Positions 16,595 to 24,570 of a stretch of DNA of 32,256 nucleotides are shown in pieces. The number at the start of each line of letters is the position of its first letter. Position 1 is the stretch's first letter. The position numbers and the translations under genes are program-made. The DNA is from Actinomycetes bacterium (GTDB lineage: Bacteria > Actinomycetota > Acidimicrobiia > Acidimicrobiales > JAKAVM01). The notes under the pieces were generated by a model. That model searched no databases and was not told where the DNA came from. It worked only from the letters and a program-made list of their open reading frames with translations. The stretch spans positions 1-32,256 of the forward strand of contig JAKAVM010000060.1 of the NCBI GenBank assembly GCA_021827485.1, read 5' to 3'.

Positions 16595-18451
16595 CTAATC
16601 AATCGTCATGATGATATCACCTGGGCCCACTGAATCGCCTGGGGATACTTTTATTTCATTCACGGTTCCAGATTTGGGGGAGGTAATAGTATTCTCCATT
16701 TTCATTGCCTCCAGAACGCAGACTGATTGACCAGCCTCGACCTGATCGCCCTTTTCGACAAGTAGTTTTATTATCGTTCCTTGCATGGGCACCCCAACAA
16801 CTCCATCGGAGATTGATTGGCCTGCCCCGGAACCGCTCCCGCGTGGTCGAGACGGACGATTGCCCGTAGCGTTCGACGTGCCGGGTTGTGAGTCGACATC
16901 TGGCACCCAAAGTTTTACTTCATAGAGTCGCCCATCAACTTCGGCCTGGACTTCACGTAATACCTTGCCTTCGAGCCAATCAGGCTGACCTTCGCCTTCG
17001 GGCGTACCCACAGCGCTATTAGCTCCCATGCTGGCAGCGCTATTAGCTGGCGCGCCAGCGCCGTCGGCGAGCGGATTAGCGATTTGGGATTCTGACGCGA
17101 GAGCATTGGCCAGGTCTAGTTTGTCTTCGACCCATTTAGTCGAGTGAGTCCCATCGACAAAGTCTTGGTGTGAAAGAATTGCCAAGTGCGCCGGAATTGT
17201 AGTTGCCACGCCTTCGATCTCAGTCTCAATGAGAGCTCTGATAGCTCGCTTTCGAGCTGACTCTCGATCTTGGCCCCAGACAACGAGTTTTGCAATTAGG
17301 TTATCGTAATACTGGCTCACGGTATCACCTGGCTCGTATCCTGCGTCAACCCGCACGCCAAAGCCATCTGGCCGTCTAAATCTGGTGAGCGTCCCTGGAG
17401 AGGGAGTGAATTTGCCGCCAGCTGGATCCTCCGCATTTAATCTACATTCGATTGCCCATCCGCGTCTCTGTATATCATTTTGCGATATGCCAAGCTCTTC
17501 GCCACTAGCGACCCGAAGTTGTAAGGCAACTAAATCCATCCCACAGATCAATTCTGTAACTGGATGCTCAACTTGTAGGCGGGTGTTCATTTCTAGAAAG
17601 TAAAACTCTCCGTCTTGGAATAGAAATTCGACAGTACCTGCGTTGTAGTATCCACATGCTTTCGTAACCGCAACGGCGGCTTGACCCATGGCTTGTCGAA
17701 TCTCGTCTGGGAAGTTAGGCGAAGGGCTTTCTTCAATAAGTTTCTGGTGGCGGCGTTGACACGAGCAGTCTCGTTCACCCAGCCATATTGCGTTACCGTG
17801 CATATCGCCAAAAACTTGCATCTCAATGTGGCGAGGCCAAGTTAGGTACCTCTCCAAATAGATCTCATCTCTGGAAAAATAGGCTAGAGCTTCTCGCTGA
17901 GCTGACTCCATGGCTTCCTGGGCCATCTCTGGACCAGTCACTACTTTCATGCCTCGTCCACCACCGCCATAAGCTGCTTTTATAGCTACTGGCCAGCCAA
18001 ACTCCTTACCAAAAGACACAATTTCTTTAGAATTCTTGACTGGCTTTGAACGACCCGGGACGCCAGCAACACCGGCCTTCTCTGCTGCCAATCGGGAACT
18101 AATCTTGTCACCCATTACCTCAATTGCTTCAGGTGGCGGTCCGATGAAAGTTGCTCCCGTTGACTGAACTTTACGAGCAAAGTCAGCATTTTCCGAGAAA
18201 AATCCGTATCCCGGATGGACTGCATCTGCTCCACTTTTTGAGATTGCGTCTAAAATGCTTTCAGTATTGAGATAACTTTCTTGCGCACTTTGACCACCAA
18301 TGGAATATGCCTCGTCTGCCAACCTGACGTGCATTGCGCTACGGTCGAGATCCGAATAGATTGCGACCGTTCTTATTCCCATCTCTTTGCATGTACGAAT
18401 AATTCGTACTGCAATCTCTCCTCGATTAGCTATTAGGACTTTTGAAAACAC
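16595..18451 (-). CDS. Biotin carboxylase/BCCP alpha subunit of an acyl-CoA carboxylase (AccA3-like)
   Basis: 618-aa alpha subunit typical of actinobacterial acetyl-/propionyl-CoA carboxylases. Residues 1 to about 450 form the biotin carboxylase with its ATP-grasp core: IANRGEIAVRIIRTCKEMG, KAAYGGGGRGMKVV, GERDCSCQRRHQKLIEESPS, and FLEMNTRLQVEHPVTE with catalytic Glu/Arg. An Ala/Gly/Ser-rich linker (about 455-545) leads to the biotinyl carrier domain. EAMKMEN puts the biotinylated Lys at residue 584, 35 residues from the end as expected. The start is GTG. The beta (carboxyltransferase) subunit is not here. It is convergent with the mutase and divergent from birA, which attaches its biotin. 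Substrate (acetyl, propionyl or both) cannot be told from this subunit. Confidence 0.94.
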   Translation of the reverse strand: MFSKVLIANRGEIAVRIIRTCKEMGIRTVAIYSDLDRSAMHVRLADEAYSIGGQSAQESYLNTESILDAISKSGADAVHPGYGFFSENADFARKVQSTGATFIGPPPEAIEVMGDKISSRLAAEKAGVAGVPGRSKPVKNSKEIVSFGKEFGWPVAIKAAYGGGGRGMKVVTGPEMAQEAMESAQREALAYFSRDEIYLERYLTWPRHIEMQVFGDMHGNAIWLGERDCSCQRRHQKLIEESPSPNFPDEIRQAMGQAAVAVTKACGYYNAGTVEFLFQDGEFYFLEMNTRLQVEHPVTELICGMDLVALQLRVASGEELGISQNDIQRRGWAIECRLNAEDPAGGKFTPSPGTLTRFRRPDGFGVRVDAGYEPGDTVSQYYDNLIAKLVVWGQDRESARKRAIRALIETEIEGVATTIPAHLAILSHQDFVDGTHSTKWVEDKLDLANALASESQIANPLADGAGAPANSAASMGANSAVGTPEGEGQPDWLEGKVLREVQAEVDGRLYEVKLWVPDVDSQPGTSNATGNRPSRPRGSGSGAGQSISDGVVGVPMQGTIIKLLVEKGDQVEAGQSVCVLEAMKMENTITSPKSGTVNEIKVSPGDSVGPGDIIMTID

Positions 18452-18539
18452 TAAGAGAGCCTATTCGCTAGAGGGAGGAGATTGCTTATTTTCAACAAGG
18501 AAAGTTTTTTTGTTCATTTCAAGGTTCTACCTTACGTTA

Positions 18540-18565
18540 TCTACCAGGATTTTTGCTATGGTAGA
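18540..18565. promoter_or_regulatory. 7-bp dyad TCTACCA-N12-TGGTAGA between carboxylase and birA
   Basis: The 178-base divergent region (18452-18629) contains a perfect inverted repeat with arms at 18540-18546 and 18559-18565. An extra direct TTCTACC copy begins at 18525. Its position between a biotin enzyme and the biotin ligase suggests a shared operator. The BirA here lacks a DNA-binding domain, so another regulator would be needed. Nothing else clear is visible in the gap apart from A/T-rich stretches that could hold promoters. Confidence 0.3.
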
Positions 18566-18629
18566 GCTATTGTAGATTTTGGACAAGTGCCCATAAAGTT
18601 TTTCGTAGCTAAAAGTTGGTAAGTCGAAA

Positions 18630-19487
18630 GTGGATAAATACCAAGATAAGACCGAGTTGATACCGGGTCAATCCGTAAAGTGGCAGGTAGAGTACTTTGA
18701 CAAGATCGATTCGACGAATTCTTATTTGGCCATCAAAGCCCGCTCGGGAGAGCCTGAAGGACTCGTTGCAGTGGCCAACTACCAAACTAGCGGCCACGGT
18801 AGATTGAATCGCCCTTGGGTCGCTGAGCAAGGTTCTTCTTTGCTGATGTCTATGCTGCTAGAACCCAAAGTTGAAATTACTAATTCTCACGTGGTTGTAA
18901 TGGTCCTATCTCTCGCAGTTGTGGATTCAGTGCACGAGCTTTATGGCGCGAAACTTTCAATAAAATGGCCTAACGATATTGTGGAATCATCGGGGCCTGG
19001 GGAGCCACCAGGTCGCAAGCTAGGTGGGATTCTTTCAGAAGTAGTCTTCCCGGAAGTTATTACGCACTCCTATAGCTCTCAGGCCGATAATAATGCCAAA
19101 AAATATAAATTGGTTATCGGCTTAGGTCTAAATCTAATCTGGGACTCTGAGGCCCTGCACCAATTGGAATTTGGTCAACGAGCTTGTTCCCTTAATGAAC
19201 TCGTAACAGTTTCAATAGACAGGGATCAGCTTATGAGTAAAATCCTCGAAAAGTTTGACTGTAGATATGCAGACCTAGGGCCAAGTAATTCCCCTAAGGA
19301 GATTCTTAGTGATTATAGATTGAGATGCGATACAGTAGGAAGACGAGTAGCTATTGAAAGCCAGAACGGTTCCGTCGAAGGAGTTGTTCTAGACATCGAT
19401 GACACTGGTGAATTGCTCGTCGATGTCGGTGCTTGCATTTCAAGAGTGTCGGTAGGTGACGTTATCGAATTTTATAAGGTCAATTGA
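18630..19487 (+). CDS. birA: Biotin--[acetyl-CoA-carboxylase] ligase
   Basis: 285-aa biotin protein ligase. Motifs: DKIDSTNSYLAIKARSGEP, the nucleotide loop SGHGRLNRPW (counterpart of GRGRxGRxW), KWPNDI with catalytic Lys112, KLGGILSE, and a small C-terminal SH3-like domain (VEGVVLDIDDTGELLVD). It makes biotinyl-5'-AMP and transfers biotin to the carrier Lys of the carboxylase encoded next door. There is no N-terminal winged-helix domain, so it is a monofunctional ligase and not a repressor. The start is GTG with a weak upstream box. A comparable birA-next-to-LCP order occurs in other Actinobacteria. Confidence 0.93.
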   Translation: MDKYQDKTELIPGQSVKWQVEYFDKIDSTNSYLAIKARSGEPEGLVAVANYQTSGHGRLNRPWVAEQGSSLLMSMLLEPKVEITNSHVVVMVLSLAVVDSVHELYGAKLSIKWPNDIVESSGPGEPPGRKLGGILSEVVFPEVITHSYSSQADNNAKKYKLVIGLGLNLIWDSEALHQLEFGQRACSLNELVTVSIDRDQLMSKILEKFDCRYADLGPSNSPKEILSDYRLRCDTVGRRVAIESQNGSVEGVVLDIDDTGELLVDVGACISRVSVGDVIEFYKVN

Positions 19488-19542
19488 GGGAAATTGGCTA
19501 TAGGTCGTGTTGTGATGAATCACGAGTTAAAATGGTACCTGG

Positions 19543-19579
19543 ACTAGTGGACCGGCGATGAACTAGTGGACCGGCGATG
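19543..19579 (+). repeat. 18-bp direct repeat spanning the start region of the LCP gene
   Basis: ACTAGTGGACCGGCGATG occurs at 19543-19560 and again at 19562-19579, a 19-bp period. The second copy supplies the ATG of the LCP gene (19577). The first supplies a decoy ATG (19558) followed by AAC TAG, a two-codon mini-ORF. This is a duplication of the translation start region itself. Confidence 0.85.
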
Positions 19580-21136
19580 GATGAAATAGCCATAGATCCA
19601 TTTGATGTCTTGCCAGCCGAAGACCCCGACAGAGGACATGGATGGGACGACGGTGCCGAAGCAGCCATCACGGTTGACGCACAACAAAGTTTCGAAGCAG
19701 CCATCACGGTTGACGCACAACAAAGTTTCGAAGCAGCCATCACGGTTGAGGCACAACAAAGTGCAGAAAGCCAATACAGGGTAGAGCCAATTGTTACTGA
19801 CTATCCAGTCGAGTACTTTAGTCCTCAGTACCGTGCTTATTCGCCCTTAGATGGCCAGCAAGCAACATCGCCTGCCACGGGCAAGATCAAAAAGAGGCTC
19901 ATCAAAACAACGTGGTTACGTAGATTGGTCAAGATTGCTTTAAGCCTACTAGCGACGGTCGCTCTTGTGGTTGGAGGCCTTTTTGGTTATATCTACTATC
20001 GCTTTAGTCAGGTCAAAAAGGTTTCCATACCTGGGATCGTAAAGGTTAATAGCATCAATGAAGGTGGCGAAAACATTCTTCTAGTTGGGAGCAACTCACT
20101 TGGAGGCCCATCATCACAGAGTGTAGATAATCTTGATGTAGTCATGCTTTTTCACTTAGATCTTACGAGTAAGAAAGCAAGTATTCTCTCACTTCCTCCG
20201 TTGCTAGAGGTTGGGCTGTCCAACATGAGCAACCAAGAAAGTTTTAGTCAGATATTTACTCACGGGCCAGCAGCTCTAGTGCGGGCTATCACTGAAGTTT
20301 TTGACATACCAATAAACCACTATGTGGGTATTGATTATGCGGGGGTTAAAACCTTGGTTTCAATTCTAAATGGCGTAAGTTTAAAATTCCCATATCCATC
20401 GAGGGATCCTTACTCAGGACTGAATATTACCCAGCCTGGCTGTCAATCACTCAATGGAGATCAAGCAGTCGAGCTATTACGAAGCAATGATTTTGAATAT
20501 TTGATGAACGGTGCATGGCAACAAGATAATTCGGAATCAATCGGGATAGCTCAAAGGCAGCGGACCCTCCTGGGTGCAGTGGGCGCTAAGGCAGTACGGT
20601 CAGGAATCACGAATCCTCTACTTGGGAACCGTTTTCTTGGGTCACTCGTAAACGATATTCTCTTAGACAGTACGTATTCGATTACGGATCTGTTCTCCTT
20701 GGTAAATGACATTGGAGGGTCTGGAGTTTCCAACGCGCAAACCTTTGCAATACCTACCTACGTTTCGGCGGGTCCGAACGGGACGATACTACTTAACTAT
20801 CATCCAACCTTGGCACAACAAATAGTTCAAACTTTTCTAGGAGCCTCCGTTGGCCAGAACATTTCCGGTCAAAGCTCAAATAATCCTGGGGCTAACCCGA
20901 CCACTTCTGGCAATTTCGGCATAACCTCGACATCGGGACAGACTAACCCGACCACTTCCGGTAATTTCGGCATAACCTCGACATCGGGACAGACTAACCC
21001 GACCACTTCCGGTAATTTCGGTATAACTTCGACTTCACAAGTGGGGCAGCCAGGTACTTCATCATCAAGTGCGACGAACCCTACAGCCAACAATCAAGGT
21101 CAAGATTCGACTTTTTTTGACCCCAGTACATGCTAA
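19577..21136 (+). CDS. LytR-CpsA-Psr (LCP) family protein with degenerate catalytic motifs
   Basis: 519-aa type II membrane protein. The cytoplasmic N-terminus (1-115) carries a 12-residue repeat, one transmembrane helix spans about 118-141 (VKIALSLLATVALVVGGLFG), and an extracytoplasmic LCP domain spans about 165-420. LCP landmarks are ENILLVGSNSLGG, DVVMLFHLDLTSKKASILSL, INHYVGIDYAGVKTLVSILN, GCQSLNGDQAVELLRSN and IAQRQRTLLGAV. LCP enzymes attach wall polymers from lipid carriers to peptidoglycan. Several usual pyrophosphate-binding residues are changed: the SxPRD box reads LPPLLE, and the usual RSR reads RSN. The tail is Ser/Thr/Gly/Asn rich with a 17-residue repeat. It precedes rmlB by 28 bases and probably belongs to the polysaccharide operon. 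Confidence 0.85.
   Translation: MDEIAIDPFDVLPAEDPDRGHGWDDGAEAAITVDAQQSFEAAITVDAQQSFEAAITVEAQQSAESQYRVEPIVTDYPVEYFSPQYRAYSPLDGQQATSPATGKIKKRLIKTTWLRRLVKIALSLLATVALVVGGLFGYIYYRFSQVKKVSIPGIVKVNSINEGGENILLVGSNSLGGPSSQSVDNLDVVMLFHLDLTSKKASILSLPPLLEVGLSNMSNQESFSQIFTHGPAALVRAITEVFDIPINHYVGIDYAGVKTLVSILNGVSLKFPYPSRDPYSGLNITQPGCQSLNGDQAVELLRSNDFEYLMNGAWQQDNSESIGIAQRQRTLLGAVGAKAVRSGITNPLLGNRFLGSLVNDILLDSTYSITDLFSLVNDIGGSGVSNAQTFAIPTYVSAGPNGTILLNYHPTLAQQIVQTFLGASVGQNISGQSSNNPGANPTTSGNFGITSTSGQTNPTTSGNFGITSTSGQTNPTTSGNFGITSTSQVGQPGTSSSSATNPTANNQGQDSTFFDPSTC
19658..19765 (+). repeat. Three in-frame 36-bp repeats in the LCP cytoplasmic domain
   Basis: Units at 19658-19693, 19694-19729 and 19730-19765 each encode EAAITVDAQQSF or a near variant (the third ends EAQQSA). 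The first two are identical at the DNA level over the unit, implying recent tandem duplication. Confidence 0.9.
20894..21037 (+). repeat. Three in-frame 51-bp repeats in the LCP C-terminal tail
   Basis: Units at 20894-20944, 20945-20995 and 20996 to about 21037 encode NPTTSGNFGITSTSGQT, the third truncated after TSTS. Copies differ by only a few third-position changes. The repeats extend a surface-exposed Ser/Thr/Gly tail. Confidence 0.9.
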
Positions 21137-21164
21137 ATGATCCGTTTGGGCAATAATTGTAGAT

Positions 21165-22229
21165 GTGAACGTATTTATTAGTGGTGGAGCCGGGTTTATT
21201 GGTTCGAACTTTGCGCGCTATTGGATAGCTGAACACCCTGACGATGATTTAGTCGTATACGATGCGCTCACCTACTGTGCAAATCTTTCGAACTTAGCGG
21301 GTATTGAAGATGTAGTTGAGTTCGTTGAAGGGGACATCTGTGACCTAGATAAGGTTACTAATGTACTAACTAAATATTCAGTTGGAATTATTGTTAATTT
21401 TGCAGCAGAGTCTCATAATTCTCTAGCGGTTGCTAATCCAAATAAGTTTTTTGAAACAAATGTTATTGGCACCCAGCGATTACTGGAAGCTGCCCGCAGG
21501 GTTGGTGTAGAACGATTTCACCATGTTTCAACATGTGAAGTCTATGGGGATCTAGATCTTGATTCCAACGAGTCTTTTACCGAGGATTCACCCTATCGTC
21601 CACGTACACCATATAATGCCTCAAAAGCTGGGGCCGATCACGCGGTTAGATCTTATTTCGAGACATTCGGCCTGCCGATTACAATTTCGAACTGTTGCAA
21701 CAACTACGGCCCATATCAATTTCCAGAGAAGCTAATTCCTCTCTTTGTGACTAATGCGCTCGATGGGATAGAACTTCCAATCTATCAATCGAGCCAGAAC
21801 AGGCGAGAGTGGCTTCATGTTGACGATCATTGCAGGGCAATCGAGATGATTGTAACTCAAGGTAAAATCGGAGAAACTTACAATGTAGGATCTGGCTATG
21901 AAGCATCCATAGAACAGGTCGCGGATGCAATTTTGAATTTAGTTGGAGCATCGGACAAACTTAAGAAAATTGTTGCTGATCGCCCGGGTCATGACCGAAG
22001 GTATCTTCTTGACTCGTCAAAGGTTAGAGAATCGATTGGTTGGGTTCCTTATATCGAATTTGATGAGGGTCTTGTTACGACCATCGAATGGTACCGAAGC
22101 AATAGAAAGTGGTGGGAATCAGCCAAGGAGCGCATTCAAGTTGATGAAACTAACTGGATCGATCCAAACCCAAGCAATCCGAACCCAAGCAGGCCAAACC
22201 CAAGCGGACCAAAGTCAAACGAACTGTAA
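21165..22229 (+). CDS. rmlB: dTDP-glucose 4,6-dehydratase-like enzyme
   Basis: 354-aa short-chain dehydrogenase of the RmlB type: GGAGFIGSNF NAD loop, DALTYCANLSNL, active-site TPYNASK (Tyr150, Lys154), NNYGPYQFPEKLIPLF, RREWLHVDDHCRAIE and RPGHDRRYLLDSSKVRESIGW. It should convert dTDP-glucose to the 4-keto-6-deoxy sugar on the way to dTDP-rhamnose, with rmlD next. Two positions depart from the usual enzyme: STDEVYG reads STCEVYG (Cys124 for the Asp that assists dehydration) and SHVDRSI reads SHNSLAV. The C-terminus adds a Pro/Asn/Ser tail made of three 15-bp repeats. The start is GTG at 21165; an ATG two bases earlier is followed at once by TGA. Confidence 0.87.
   Translation: MNVFISGGAGFIGSNFARYWIAEHPDDDLVVYDALTYCANLSNLAGIEDVVEFVEGDICDLDKVTNVLTKYSVGIIVNFAAESHNSLAVANPNKFFETNVIGTQRLLEAARRVGVERFHHVSTCEVYGDLDLDSNESFTEDSPYRPRTPYNASKAGADHAVRSYFETFGLPITISNCCNNYGPYQFPEKLIPLFVTNALDGIELPIYQSSQNRREWLHVDDHCRAIEMIVTQGKIGETYNVGSGYEASIEQVADAILNLVGASDKLKKIVADRPGHDRRYLLDSSKVRESIGWVPYIEFDEGLVTTIEWYRSNRKWWESAKERIQVDETNWIDPNPSNPNPSRPNPSGPKSNEL
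22167..22205 (+). repeat. 15-bp repeats at the 3' end of rmlB
   Basis: AACCCAAGC recurs at 22167-22175, 22182-22190 and 22197-22205 with an exact 15-base period, encoding the repeated NPS tail of the protein. Confidence 0.85.
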
Positions 22230-22242
22230 AGTAGATAGCTTG

Positions 22243-23115
22243 TTGAAGGTGCTGGTATTTGGGGCAGATGGTCAGCTCGGAAGTGAGATGCTGGTCGTTG
22301 GAGGGTCGTCACTTGACTTGTCTAATTTCCACCAAGAAGGTATTCAATTAGTTGGGCTGAATAGAGCTGATTGCGATATTAGTAATGAAGCCGAAGTGAG
22401 AAGTCTAGTTTCGCTGGAAAGTCCGAATATCATAATAAACTGTGCTGCCATGACTGATGTAGATCTATGTGAAACCAATCCAGAGAAGGCTTTTAGCGTT
22501 AATGGGTATGGGCCTCGGTTTATAGCCCAAGCATCCGCGTTAGTTGGTGCTCACCTTACCCATATTTCAACTGATTATGTATTTGACGGTTTGTCCAGTC
22601 GTCCTTACAACGAGTGGGATTTGCCTAGTCCTATCAATAGTTATGGTCTTTCCAAGCTCGTCGGAGAGCGCCAACTTGATGCGAGTTCGACAATAGTTAG
22701 AACATCGTGGCTATGCTCGGCAAGAGGGCGCAATATTGTACGAACAGTCCTGGGGCTGATTGAAGACAAGACGACCGAGCTCAAATTTGTAAATGACCAA
22801 ATCGGTTCCCCAAGCTTTGCACAAGATATTGCGCCATTAGTTTGGAATCTATCGCTAAGGCGAGCGCGAGGAATTTATCACGTAACCAATCAAGGTGAAA
22901 CTACCTGGTTTGATTTTGTTCGACAAATACTGATTGAAATGGGCCAGGATCCCGAGCGAGTCAAGCCAATTACAACACCCGAGCTACAACCCGCAAGGCC
23001 TGCACTAAGGCCGAGATATTCAGTATTAGAGAACTTCTCGCTCAAAAAACTCAATATTGGCTTGGCACCCAATTGGACTGATGGACTGAGGCGTTTACTT
23101 TCGCACCTTTCGTAG
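22243..23115 (+). CDS. rmlD: dTDP-4-dehydrorhamnose reductase
   Basis: 290-aa NAD(P)H-dependent reductase that completes dTDP-L-rhamnose. It begins (M)KVLVFGADGQLGSEM, has NCAAMTDVDLCETNPEKAF, STDYVFDG, active-site NSYGLSK (Tyr134, Lys138) and a typical RmlD C-terminus (PARPALRPRYSVLENF). TTG at 22243 gives the family's normal N-terminus. The open frame continues far upstream into rmlB in another frame, but that part has no RmlD similarity and is not coding. An adjacent TTG (22240) and GTG (22249) are alternatives. It lies 13 bases after rmlB. RmlA and RmlC are not in the window. Confidence 0.9.
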   Translation: MKVLVFGADGQLGSEMLVVGGSSLDLSNFHQEGIQLVGLNRADCDISNEAEVRSLVSLESPNIIINCAAMTDVDLCETNPEKAFSVNGYGPRFIAQASALVGAHLTHISTDYVFDGLSSRPYNEWDLPSPINSYGLSKLVGERQLDASSTIVRTSWLCSARGRNIVRTVLGLIEDKTTELKFVNDQIGSPSFAQDIAPLVWNLSLRRARGIYHVTNQGETTWFDFVRQILIEMGQDPERVKPITTPELQPARPALRPRYSVLENFSLKKLNIGLAPNWTDGLRRLLSHLS

Positions 23116-23152
23116 TTGGGTAAGAAGACGCTATATTTGTCAGGGAAATCTT

Positions 23153-24550
23153 ATGAGTAATGTAACGGTTATCGGAGCTGGATATGTGGGCCTCACAACG
23201 GCAGCATGTTTGGCCCACTTGGGTCATAAAGTAGTGTGTTGTGATATAGATCCCAATCGGATTTCTATGCTTGAACAGGGTAAGATTCCAATTGTAGAGG
23301 ATGGACTCGAAGAATTGGTCTTGTCGGGAATTGGGTCAGGCCAATTGTCCTTTGTGTTAGGTGCTCGCCATGCGGCTAGTGGGAGCGAGGTCGTCTTCCT
23401 ATGCGTGCCGACACCTCAAAGGCAAGATGGATCAGCCGACATGTCTTATATTGTAGAAGCGGTCAATGAAATTGCAGAAAATCTAGACCCGGGTACTGTA
23501 GTGGTCAATAAGTCAACCGTGCCCGTGGGGTCAACGACCGTAGTTGAATCAACCTTGAATCGCCCAGATGTATTAGTTGTATCCAACCCTGAATTCTTAC
23601 GCGAAGGAAGCGCGGTCCATGACTTCTTGCATCCAGAGCGTATAGTTATTGGATCCGATGATCAAGGGGCGGCAATAAGGGTCGCAACACTTTATTCTAA
23701 GATCAATGCTCCACTTGTAACAACAGATCCATCAAGCGCAGAGACTATCAAGTATGCATCTAATGCATTTCTTGCGACAAAGATTAGCTTTATCAACGCA
23801 GTCGCTAACTTGTGTGAAGCAGTCGGGGCTGACGTAAGAGACGTTATTTTGGGCATGGGTTATGACAGCCGTATTGGTTTTGAGTTCCTAAAGCCAGGCC
23901 CAGGATGGGGAGGTTCCTGTTTCCCGAAAGATACAAGGGCACTGATAAATATTGCCGAAGATGGCGGATACGATTTCAAGCTTCTCAAAGGAGTCTTGTC
24001 AGCCAACGATGAGCAAAAAGAAATTGTTACTTCAAAGATAATTGAACTCTTTAGCAGTGATGAAAGCGCAAGTGGGCACGTAGCCGTCCTCGGCCTCACC
24101 TTCAAAGCCAACACCGACGACCTTCGAGAGTCGCCAGCTGTTGGGATAGTTACAAAACTACTAGAAGCTCAGATAAGAGTTATTGCATACGATCCAACCG
24201 TACTCCCGACTTCAATAGACCGATTTGATGGCAAATCTGATCTTGCTTACGATAAGAGCGCGAGTTCCAATGCTAATGATATGTCTTCCGCATTTAGACT
24301 TGAGCAGTCAAGAACCGAGAAGATTCAAGAACTTATTGATAAGGGACTTGAAATTGCCAGTGACCCCTATGCGGCATGCGACGGAAGTAGGGTTCTTGCA
24401 ATTCTTACTGAGTGGGACCAGTTCAAATGGCTTGACTATGGGAAGATTGCAGACTCTATGACAAAGCGAGCAATTTTTGATGGTAGAAACTTGCTGGAAC
24501 CAAGCCAACTAAGAAGGCTGGGTTTTACATATCGAGGGATCGGTCGCTAG
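23153..24550 (+). CDS. ugd: UDP-glucose 6-dehydrogenase
   Basis: 465-aa enzyme oxidising UDP-glucose to UDP-glucuronate. N-terminal Rossmann loop VIGAGYVGLTTAACLAHLGH, VPTPQRQDGSADMSY, VNKSTVPVGST, NPEFLREGSAVHDFLHPERI, and catalytic Cys256 in PGWGGSCFPKD. The UDP-binding C-terminal domain contains LGLTFKANTDDLRESPA and VLAILTEWDQF. An insert-like acidic/Ser stretch near residues 355-400 is of no clear meaning. AGGGAAA precedes the ATG. The product feeds the UDP-xylose synthase encoded next. Confidence 0.95.
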   Translation: MSNVTVIGAGYVGLTTAACLAHLGHKVVCCDIDPNRISMLEQGKIPIVEDGLEELVLSGIGSGQLSFVLGARHAASGSEVVFLCVPTPQRQDGSADMSYIVEAVNEIAENLDPGTVVVNKSTVPVGSTTVVESTLNRPDVLVVSNPEFLREGSAVHDFLHPERIVIGSDDQGAAIRVATLYSKINAPLVTTDPSSAETIKYASNAFLATKISFINAVANLCEAVGADVRDVILGMGYDSRIGFEFLKPGPGWGGSCFPKDTRALINIAEDGGYDFKLLKGVLSANDEQKEIVTSKIIELFSSDESASGHVAVLGLTFKANTDDLRESPAVGIVTKLLEAQIRVIAYDPTVLPTSIDRFDGKSDLAYDKSASSNANDMSSAFRLEQSRTEKIQELIDKGLEIASDPYAACDGSRVLAILTEWDQFKWLDYGKIADSMTKRAIFDGRNLLEPSQLRRLGFTYRGIGR

Positions 24551-24570
24551 ATGTCCTTTACGTGCGGTCA

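Noticed and set aside
21137-21181. 15-codon ORF starting right after the LCP stop and running into rmlB
   Set aside because: It overlaps the conserved start of rmlB in another frame by 17 bases and has no ribosome binding site.
21195-21215. GGTTCGAAC resembling a tRNA T-loop
   Set aside because: It lies inside the Rossmann-loop coding sequence of rmlB and no tRNA arms flank it.
21943-22242. Long N-terminal extension of the rmlD reading frame overlapping rmlB
   Set aside because: It is out of frame with a well-conserved rmlB and has no RmlD similarity; the conserved reductase N-terminus begins at 22243.
23116-23160. TTG-initiated 15-codon ORF between rmlD and ugd
   Set aside because: It needs a TTG start without a Shine-Dalgarno box and overlaps the ugd start; likely chance.
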